Shown: positions 55,529-64,000 of the stretch, one piece after another
How the letters are laid out: each line of letters starts with the position of its first letter
How positions within the stretch are numbered: position 1 is the stretch's first letter
Origin: Trachythela sp. YZ-2020
Lineage: Eukaryota > Cnidaria > Anthozoa > Malacalcyonacea > Clavulariidae
DNA: 64,000 bases
Direction of reading: 5' to 3'
Assembly (NCBI GenBank): GCA_016169945.1
Contig: JADLSH010000358.1
Coordinates: forward strand, 5,985,001-6,049,000
The notes under the pieces: model-generated
What the model was told of the DNA's origin: nothing
Databases searched by the model: none
The model's input: only the letters and a program-made list of their open reading frames with translations
Program-made: the position numbers and the translations under genes

Positions 55529-55872
55529 ACCATAGTTAATAGAGAGGGCTGGTTTGGAAGCTTCATTAAAGTACAATATAACTCATTATCTATGTTATTG
55601 TCCAGGTTTATGCTTTTGCTTTTGTAGTCTTTCATTATCACGTGTGTATTGTATTTTCACACAAACAACCAATAGCAATGTTTTGGTTTATTTACCCATC
55701 CGTAACTTAAACAATTGCCCAGTTTTTACATGGTTATTGGTTGTTTAGGTGAAAATACAATACACACGTGACGACGAAGAACTACATTTTTGCATAAACC
55801 TAAACCAACATAGATGAGTTTCATTGTACTTTCGTGAAGCTTCCAAACCAGCCCTCTCTATTAACTATGGTG
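55529..55872. repeat. Foldback MITE (about 345 bp)
   Basis: Ends CCATAGTTAATAGAGAGGGC and its complement GCCCTCTCTATTAACTATGG, continuing TGGTTTGGAAGCTTCA. An inner inverted pair CACGTGTGTATTGTATTTTC flanks a unique centre. No ORF of interest; target duplication unresolved. Confidence 0.8.
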
Positions 55873-56589
55873 TAATGCATCTGAAGTTTAATTACAATTG
55901 TTTGGCAGCTACTTCAACCGTGTTCTGCAGACAATAGAAAATAATGCTCATTGAAGTTAGTCTTTTGTAGTCGTGTCTTTGAAGCTATTCAAAGCACTTG
56001 TAGTCGTGTTTTATCATATGATATCATATATGATTAAACACTCCAATAGACGTGTGTTAAATATTTTGGAGAAGATCAACTGTTCGTTCTTAGGAAAACA
56101 GATATATAAAAACTAATTTTGGAAAAATTATAATACTGTATGGTATGGAATGGAAGGTGTTGGCAGTACACTGACAGCATACGGAGAAGTTGCTATCAGT
56201 TTATCACCAACTAAGCTGTCAACAAACAAACAAATCAACCGAGCTAGATGGAAAAAAGTTGATAACTTCTAGGTAGAGGTAAAAATATTTGGATGTGGTA
56301 TGGCGTGGATCATTCTTTCAACCAATAACTTAATTTTGTTGAGCACAAAAGTGACTGTTGTAACATAGTATTAGTCGCCTATACCATAAAATACGCGTAA
56401 CCATGCACAAACTGCAACCAAAGCGAAGCTGCTTTTGTTTTTGCGATGTGTGGTATTGGCTTTCTGGACGTACATGGTATAGTTCTGTTGAGTAACGATT
56501 TACTGTGAAATAAGTAAATTAAAAAGGTTTACAAAAACTCTCGAGGTAAAAAGCAACTGTCAATAGGCGACATGCACTTATTAAGATGT
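55873..56589. other. Non-coding stretch
   Basis: No supported gene. Only low-complexity and short chance frames. Confidence 0.35.
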
Positions 56590-59300
56590 CATGTGATCTC
56601 AATCCTCTTAAAATAGCAGTTATGGTGTTTAAAGCTTGCACTGTCTAAGAGAAAACGGCGACATTGTATCCGGTCACGTGACTATACTGTAGAAAATTTC
56701 TTGAAAGCAATTTTTTACACTCACACATCAAGAAACATGTAGAGAAGACGGTTTGATATCACGTCTGCCAACTTTTAGCAGAAAGGAACAACTGTTAACA
56801 TAATCATTCGACATGCCAGATGGTAGCCAAAATACATTAAAATGTTGTGAAAAGTCACCATTCGTTCTAAACCCTGACATGAACAGTATCAAACGGTTTG
56901 CTTACATATTTCTTGAGGTTTTCAAGAAGATTCCGTATAGTCCAGGACCTGTATATGAGTTTGTATGCATTTCATTTAGGACAGATAATCTCAACTGTTT
57001 TAGGGCAAGTTGACTCGGCGACTCAACATGGTAACGCTATGAACCCCAACCCCCAATCCGGGACGAAAACGGATAAACGCACCACACCTAAAAACGACGC
57101 TGCCATGGTGCTATCTTTACCAAAACCATAAAAGCTGGCTATTCTGAGGTGCGATATGGTTCAGAGATAGTGCTTTAGGGGTTGGTAAGTGTGGAAATGC
57201 CTAGCACTGATATTCACAAGAAAATGACTATACAATACCCATGGTCGAACGTCAATTTAGAAGTTTACAACTTCAGGTAAAACAGCAGTGGACTACCTTT
57301 ACCTTTTTCCCAAATATTTTGATAAAACACACTGGTACTTATTTAAGTATATTACCACTGTTTTGGTGTAAAGAAAGATTTTAGACCGAAATATCAATTT
57401 GAAAAATAATTCGCCCTCCTGCAAATGGATTCCATTTTGGCCAAATTTGCCACTTTATCTGCTTTATCTCAATGATACTGTTGAAATCCTTCCAAATATG
57501 TAAGTCAATAGACATAATGGTATCAAGCACATTTTAAAATAAGTTTTAACTTAACTAGGTTTATCCTAGCTGTTTAATCCATCGACAAGGTAAAACTCAA
57601 CATTGTTCAAATTCGGCGCCCAAATGTCATCCTGCGTTTGTGTCGGTTGTCCGGCCTCGTTATTCTTCCATCCAAGCCATTTGATTACACTAGTAAATAA
57701 ATTTAACCCCTTTATTGCGGGTATGAAGATAAAATATGAATAATAAATACGAAATGCAGCATTTTACCTCTCAAAATGTGTTACCTCTTCAAACATCCAG
57801 TCGAGTACTCACGTGGGCAAAGGCAAATCGACAGGGGGTGATGTTTTCACGAAAGATAGAAGACATTATGTGTGACAACAGGGGAAATCCCAAGCTGAAT
57901 TAATTAACTTTAGTTGAATATAGACTAAAAACTGAACTATTAGTGAAAGCTAACCTACTATACATCCTAAACTATACTATTATTTACAGAATACTACTTC
58001 TTTTTAAACTAATAACATATTTTTCTGATTTCTGTCCTCGCTCTTGTAAAAGTATAAAACAGGAAAAAAGTTCAAACACTACTAAACTAACAATATAAAT
58101 GTTAATATATATATACCTGGTAGTTATTTCTACTGATATAATATTATTCTAAAAATAATGTCAGAGTTGCAGCTTACTTGACGTTAAATAAATATGAATC
58201 CTAATATATGAATATTTGACAAAAATGTAGAAAAATATACTATTAGCTTAAAAGTAGTATTCCGTAGATAACAGTATAGTTTAGGATGCATTTTTATACA
58301 TAGGACTAATAGTTCAGTTTTTAGTTCATATTCAACTAAAGTTAATTGTCAGTATGGGTTCCTGCACACACGCGCAGCCTCTTCTCTATCTTCGTGAAAA
58401 TCTCCCTGGGTCACGGCCTGTCACTGCCCACGGGAAGCATACAATAATAGAGATTTTGCAGGTACGGGAACAGTTTTGAAAGATTGTAAGCAACATTTTA
58501 CAGTGGAGTGTAAAATGCTGCATTTCCTATCTTTATTCATATTTATCTTCATACCCATGTCGAAACAATTGAATACTAGGTGTAATCGAAAATGGCTGGA
58601 TGCAAAGAATAACGAGGCCGGGAATTGTTGACAACCGACACGGGATGACATTTTCAATGGCGCCGAATTTGGACAATGTTCAGGTTTACCTTGTGGATGG
58701 TTAAACAGTCAGGATCTACTTGAAACTCTAAATAAAACTTGTTTAAAATGTGCTTGATAACCATTATGTCTGAACCACTTACATATTTGGAAGGATTTAA
58801 CGAGTATCGGTGATAAACAAAGGAGTAAAGTGGCGAATTTGGCCAAATACGTCCATTTGCAGGAGTGTAGTATATTTCAAATTATTATTTTGGTCACAAA
58901 ATATTTACTATTTTACACCAAAACAGTGGTAATATACTTAAATATACCGCAATTATCAATCATCGCAAAGATTTAGGAAAAAAAAGGTAATGTAGGTCCA
59001 CCTCAAAAGTTGTCTAGTTGTAGCCAAGCAAATTGACGTTTGACCATGAGTATTGTATAGTGATTTTCTTGTGAAATATCAGTGCTAGGGGCATTTCACA
59101 CTTCTACTAATGACTCTCTCTAAAAGCATCTATCTCTGGAACCATAAGCACTCTCAGAATAGCGCAAAGCTTATGGTAATTATACATGCATAAAAGTTTT
59201 ATGTTAGTCACATGACCAGTTAGAATGTTGCCATTTTCTCTGAATCAATGTAAGTTTTGAAAGCCAAAATTTCTTAATTTTACTAGGCCACCACTCAGTA
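56590..59300. repeat. Diverged large palindrome (about 2.7 kb) with asymmetric arms
   Basis: Left blocks at 57200-57240 (ATATTCACAAGAAAATGACT) and 57890-57980 (TTAACTTTAGTTGAATATAG, ACTGAACTATTAG) pair with 59040-59090 and 58270-58350. The outer blocks AGAGAAAACGGCGACATTG and GGTCACGTGACTA (56645-56690) pair with 59210-59245. The left arm carries about 420 bp extra (56700-57120). The centre is near 58130. Identity between arms is modest, so it is an old foldback element or inverted duplication. The short frames inside (for example MTFSMAPNLDNVQVYLVDG at about 58650) are not conserved in both arms. Confidence 0.7.
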
Positions 59301-59365
59301 TACTTTCTATAGTGTTATAAAGCTACTATCCGTACATTCGTGGGGATACCAGATAATTTAGTGTA

Positions 59366-59540
59366 CAGTAGAACCCCGCTATGTCGAACTCACTTGAATA
59401 GTTTCTTTCCCGTGAAGTCAAGGGTGCAGAGGATTGGACCAGCCACGTTAATTTTTAATTCAGTTGACGGTAATTTGTGATTCGGTTTTCTCGAACTTTT
59501 TTTGATTCCCTTGGCTGTTCGAGATAACGGGGTTCAACTG
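59366..59540. mobile_element. pogo/mariner-type MITE
   Basis: 175 bp flanked by TA (59364-59365, 59541-59542). Ends CAGTAGAACCCCGCTATGTC and the near-complement CAGTTGAACCCCGTTATCTC. This TIR type is typical of pogo/Tigger-related MITEs. Confidence 0.85.
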
Positions 59541-59542
59541 TA

Positions 59543-61256
59543 TAATTACGTACACTTGAAATGTAAATAACACAGCTTGCCGTTATGAGCACATTATATT
59601 GACTGTGCCAATCAGCGCGTTTGTTTACATTTTGGCTCTCGACCAATCAGAATGCGTGAAATTTAAAAACATCAACAAAAGGAGTGAGAAAATATTACTC
59701 TGTTCTACACCTTCCGTGCAGCTGAATTTTTGCATTTTTGGTGCAAAAACGACAAATTGTAATAAAACGTGCTTAAGTGGCAGTCTCCCTTACAGCGGTC
59801 CGTCGAACTTCGCGTCAGAAAACCAATTTCTTTGAAACTTGGCACATCAAACGGATTTGGTACGCAACTAATAAAAATGGAATACTTTTTTGGAAATATT
59901 CTTTTTCGCTTTCCTAGAAGCTCGAACTCACTCGGGCCGAGCCGACTCATTTGGTCATCCCTTTCAAGGCCGAAATTTCGCAATATTTAGGACTGCGCTG
60001 TATCAAAATTAAACGCGCTGGCAAAACGTTTTATTCGCCATTTGTTTTATTCATCTTTAGTTATAAAAACATACAAATGTCAAATTCATTGATTGCTTAG
60101 TTGATAAGATGTCAGCCTTGAAAGCCACCCCTCTGTACAGGTTGCCGAATTGCACTAAATTATAACAAAGTTTGGGACCAAAATGCGCGCTTGTTTGACC
60201 AAAATTGAAATAAAAAATTACATCTATATGCAGATGATAACTTCATCTCCAAGGTTCTAAAGTCAAACCTCCGGGTATGCCGCTGTGCGCGAAGCGGCGA
60301 GAAGGTCAATTTGGTCAAGTAGGCGCTTTGTTTATGTAAATAACACTTCGTAATCCGCACTGAAATTCATCAATTGCTCGCCTTAGAACTGCTCCCGGCT
60401 CGAATTATTCCCAGAATTATTCCTTAAATTCACCTAAACAAAGATACATGAATGACCTACGCACGTTTATAAAAAAATAGATTTAGGATATTCCGACAAA
60501 ACCACGTTTTAGCTAGCTATAGAGCTATGCTGAGCTGTTCTGCAGAGGAAACCCCGCACAGTCATAAGCACGCCGCTAGACAGGAAGAGCAAAATGAATT
60601 ATACTTTTTGATCTCTTTCATGTTGATTGAATAAACTCTAAATATTTAGTATATATACCAAAACGATTTTTAGCATTCATGGGAAATGCGATCCCATATT
60701 CTCTTGCATAGAACCGCTGGGTAAACAAAATATCCAAAAGAACTATCGGCTATATGCAGTTAACTAACTTCATCAAGCAAACAGTAACAGCCAGAAATAA
60801 CTTCTAGTCAGTGTTATAGGATTTGTAACGCGAGATCGTTGAGGTTTCTTTTAAAGGGAAGCGTTGCGTGACTGACGCTTAGTTGATTGGCTGATACGGC
60901 GCGCAAGTGTAACATAAAATGAGCTTTATCTGGCTTTCCAAAAGCTTATCTGACTAAATAACACCAAGATTCGTTTGTTAGTTGTCATTTCAACCTGTAC
61001 CTCAGATTTGTACGCTCTACGGGTGATTTTGATGCATAAAATGTCCATTTTTCTTCTACGCGAGGGAGCTCTGGGTTCGAGAATGGAGTATTACATACGT
61101 TACACAAAGCTCATCAGGGTTCACACAGACACGTACAATTTACTGCTTGGACTGTTCTTGGGTTGTCAACTACCGTAGTCAACGATGTAACAGTAAACAG
61201 GTAGAGGAAATTGCGCACACTATAAACTACGTGAATTTTGATCTACGTGCTTATTT
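59543..61256. other. Non-coding stretch downstream of the right-edge gene
   Basis: No gene supported; overlapping frames at 59599-59990 on both strands lack features of any family I know. It contains the 3' flank of the minus-strand gene at 61257. Confidence 0.4.
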
Positions 61257-62505
61257 TCAACAGCCGCATTCCTTCACCATATTATTGACGTGACCAATTA
61301 AAGTGAATTTCCTGTCTCCAGATTTGCGCGGCAGCTCGAAGTAATCACATACGGCTCTAAGCTCTTTAACAGTAAATTGCATCAATGCTCCTGCCTTGGA
61401 CAGACTGCAAATGTCATGGTCTTCATATTGGATGGGATGCTCCAGTGCTATTTGGGAGAGAACTTCATGTACTTCTTCCTCCCTATCCTTCTCCTCCAGT
61501 CTCGGTAGCTCTTCCTGAAGCAACTCCTCGTCTCCTTCGTCTGCAGGATATGCCCCTGCGGAACTCTCACCCGTCGTTCTCTTTCTCTGCGCGGCGGCTA
61601 GGCGGGAGAAAAACCCTTTGATCTGGACCTTCGTGAGCCACTCCTCTCGTGAAAATACCCGCTTCCCGTCTGCAGTCTTGACATTCCTCATGTCCGCCGA
61701 TACCTGGGCTGGATCTGCCTTCCTTCCTGTCCGCACGCCGAGGTCAAAATAGGACTGAAGATATTGTTTGACGCGTTCAGAAAATCGGGTCCCACTACCT
61801 CTAGGTTTCTGTAAGGCCCATCCGACCATGAGGGGTTCCGATGCAGTCGTCACGGCGCTTGACGCGGAGGGCTGATGCAGGGCTTCCTGGTTAACGGTCA
61901 TGCTAGAAAACTTCAGCACCCACTCACGACGCAGCTTGTCATACGTGCTCTCTTGGCTTATGCTGACAGGGGTATGATGGCCAAAGTTGACATGATCCTG
62001 GAAGGCATCATAGGAGTCGAACGACTGTGAACAGCCGGCCTCGTTGCACTCGAACAGAGCCGCCTCAGGGTCCGCCTCAGGGTCCGCCTCCTTTTGTAAC
62101 TGGACGACGCGGGACTGCACGTCCCAGAAATCCAGGTCCTCGCTGACAGGCTTGGCAGAGATGTCGCCGGTCGGAACTTGTACATGCAGTGTACTCCAAG
62201 ACAATAGCTGACCAGACCCAACTTCAAAGGCCTTCCACATTCGCAGCCCATTCTTTTCATATGAAAATTTGTGGAAGCTGCTAAAGTTTAGAATCTTGTT
62301 GACCTTTATCTCTTTTACAGCCGGATCAACTTCGCATACAGCGGCTGTACAACCCTTAACCGGCCGCGCCTTGAGAGCTGCGAACATGTCAGATGCAGTC
62401 AGAACATCGTGGCCTTCGTTGCAGTATCGCCTTATCACGCCCTTCAGGGGACTAATGATTCGGTCGCACACGTCTTTACCAAATTGTGGTTCGGAAACGT
62501 CGTAC
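61257..62505 (-). CDS. Uncharacterised multicopy family protein, last exon (C2H2 finger)
   Basis: Acceptor TTTAAAG at 62506 completes an Arg codon with exon 1 (VMR into YDVSEPQFGKDVCDRI). The exon encodes about 415 residues. It has a basic helix region (PLKGVIRRYCNEGHD), then a Glu-rich stretch followed by one C2H2 finger (CNEAGCSQSFDSYDAFQDHV then NFGHH), a segment FSERVKQYLQSYFDLGVRTG, KADPAQVSADMRNVKT..FSREEWLTKVQIKGFFSRL, an acidic linker, and a C-terminus (LRAVCDYFELPRKSGDRKF). It stops at 61257. The family is common in coral and anemone predictions as far as I recall; its function is unknown. Higher GC than the rest of the window and an intact frame suggest selection or recent arrival. 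Confidence 0.8.
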
Positions 62506-63060
62506 CTTTAAAATGAGAGCTTATTTTTAGATTCATAATTCAGGACCTCACTTTACTCATATTCATTTCATTCATTCACTTATTCATTGAATTAATGTGT
62601 AAATAATTTAATGAATAATTATTTTAATTCAAGTTAATAAGTTAATGATAATTACGAGGGGGCTGAAATAGATAAGGAAGCAATTAGTGATGGGGGGAGG
62701 GGTGGGCAAAAAGCAAAACAAATATTCGTGCAAGCAAAACTGAAAGAAAAAATATTCGAGCAGAGCCACGAAAGAGCCATGAACCACTAAAAAAATTCGT
62801 GCAGAGCTGGGGCATCCGAAAAAAATATTCGAACGAGACAGAAAAGTCCCACCCCTCCCCCCCATCACTTTTCTAATGGTCCATCCCTTAGATTAATTAA
62901 TTTAATACGTTAATGATTAATTACAATTACGGGAGAGTTGAAATAAAATAAGGAAGCAATCAGAAGTTAATTAATTAACTAATTAACTAATTAGTTAATT
63001 AAGTTAATTGCTTCCTTATTTATTTCAACTCCCCCGTCCTCTTGTCGCCTTTATACATAC
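62506..63060 (-). other. Intron of the right-edge gene with a MITE
   Basis: GT...AG intron of 555 bp. At 62686-62872 an inverted pair AGTGATGGGGGGAGGGGTGG / CCACCCCTCCCCCCATCACT frames AATATTCG-type blocks, a small MITE. (TTAAT/TAATTAACTAATTAA)-like repeats fill the rest, and GGAAGCAAT blocks occur in both orientations. Confidence 0.65.
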
Positions 63061-64000
63061 CTCATCACTTTGACACCAGTATGGGAGAGACTCTGTTCCA
63101 AGGAAGCAATCAGGGAAGCAATGAGGTTGTTGCTATGGTAGCACCCAGCCCCATCAGTGATGTGTGGGCTCGTAGCTTTTACTTCCTTGAGAAGATGCAT
63201 GATGATAGCATAGACTGTAGAGTTCTCCTGGGAACAGCTGTTAAAGAGATGAACGTATGACTTTACTTCCAGCTTGCCGACGCTGTCAGTTGGTTTGGAC
63301 AGGACACAGCTGACATGCCAGTTCATCCCTCGCTTGCCAAACCATTCGGACTGTTTCTCCCGGTACTTCATTTGGGTAAACTTCATAGCCCAGTCCATCA
63401 CTATGAACACGGTGTCTTCCTGGAGGGAGTTGACTGCCGATGTTTTACCGCGGTCCTGGTTTTCCGCCCTCAAGATGTGCGCCTTCCACTGGAGCACCAT
63501 CTCCTTGGCCTGGTTAGCATCGTAGAATGTATCTTCGAGCTGGTCCTGGCTGTAAAACTGAACCTCACCAGACTCGCTAATCTTCGCCAGGATAGAGTAG
63601 AGCGTGTTGGTCAACAGGTCACATTTGTCGCACTGCCGTGTGTGGGCGTGGGTGCAGGGACTGTGAAGCTCTTTGTTCGGTGCATCACTTAGGGCGTGGC
63701 TTCTACAGTGGTCAGCGCATTGGTTATCACAGTCATCTCGGCAATGGGCCCTGTAACTGGTCTTCAGATATCGTTTAGAATCCCGTAAATGGTTGCGCGA
63801 TCCCTCGCACCACTCATGGGATGCGCCACAACGCTCTAGCACATCAACTATGTTGGCTAGGGTTTCAAACCCCTCTGCACCGCTTGCCGCAGTAGCATCA
63901 AGGCCTTGGAGAGATTTACGCTGCGACGCTTCTCTTACCTTCAGGATTCGGTACAGGGTCGCTCGACTTAGAGGCTCGAACTCCTCTTCGCTGCATCGTT
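63061..64000 (-). CDS. Uncharacterised multicopy family protein, upstream exon (partial, runs off the window)
   Basis: The frame is open from the right edge (EEFEPLSRATLYRILKVREA, SQRKSLQGLD) to the donor ATGAG|GTATGT at 63061. A Cys/His-rich region (HCRDDCDNQCADHCRSHAL, CTHAHTRQCDKCDLL) could bind zinc. Then come ILRAENQDR, FIVMDWAMKFTQMKYREKQS, EWFGKRGMNWHV and ITDGAGCYHSNNLIASL. The Asp residues in MDWAMKF and ITDGAG, with a later DVSEPQ..KDVCD in the next exon, look like the spacing of an RNase H-like (DDE) fold, but I cannot assign a transposase family. The true start lies outside the window. Confidence 0.78.

Noticed and set aside
59599..59990. Frames of 73-92 codons on both strands
   Set aside because: Opposite-strand frames of equal quality, with no recognisable domain and no supporting start or splice signals.
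61958..62260. 100-codon minus-strand frame inside the right-edge gene
   Set aside because: It is in another frame of the long GC-rich exon at 61257-62505; the long frame contains the C2H2 finger and the phase-matched splice site.

Overview
The window reads as nuclear DNA of an animal, most likely a cnidarian. It is AT-rich, genes are split by GT-AG introns, and it is crowded with animal-type transposons: CR1/L2-like LINEs, BEL/Pao, Mutator-like, hAT and mariner-type MITEs, and tRNA-derived SINEs. The cnidarian guess rests on remembered family distributions (MYND+DUF4470 proteins, the integrase-core family, the Cys-rich family at the right edge) and is an inference. Nothing prokaryotic was found: no operon, CRISPR array or rRNA.

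Left third (0.9-18.1 kb): a tandem duplication of about 9.5 kb carries two minus-strand copies of a gene for a double-MYND zinc-finger protein with a DUF4470-like domain. Copy A (17.4 to 10.7 kb) is two long exons whose splice phases match, broken by one 4-bp insertion. Copy B (7.5 to 0.9 kb) is a clear pseudogene with several deletions. The introns and spacers hold a BEL/Pao relic, LINE fragments, members of a TTAA-target MITE family, and a 2-kb element with 6-bp target duplications.

Middle (18.2-30.5 kb): a dead LINE is split by a 4.4-kb Mutator-like element with zinc-finger and transposase-like exon remnants. A second LINE, split by a TTAA MITE, lies in an intron of a plus-strand host gene. 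Seven exons of that gene (26.78-50.55 kb) join in phase into a protein of about 188 residues that I do not recognise.

Centre (35.2-48.8 kb): the last large intron of the host gene holds a nest of three elements. The outermost is a foldback element of about 4.4 kb with minisatellite-filled arms. In its right arm sits a palindromic TTAA MITE. Inside the MITE sits an 8.67-kb two-gene transposon with long terminal inverted repeats and a perfect 6-bp target duplication (ATCAGA). Its two genes converge: an IS3/retroviral-type integrase (plus strand) and a multi-exon CUE-HECT ubiquitin ligase-like protein (minus strand). Both inner insertions can be checked inside the window, because the foldback's left arm and the MITE at 13.2 kb preserve the empty sites. 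Both genes of this copy carry disabling lesions. This is the best candidate for an unusual system.

Right third (50.5-64 kb): mostly non-coding repeats, including a 366-bp element enclosing a tRNA-like SINE, a 0.6-kb direct repeat, a hAT-type MITE in a pentanucleotide array, and a diverged palindrome of about 2.7 kb. At the edge is a GC-richer, apparently intact two-exon minus-strand gene of an uncharacterised multicopy family with a Cys/His-rich region and one C2H2 finger. It runs off the window.
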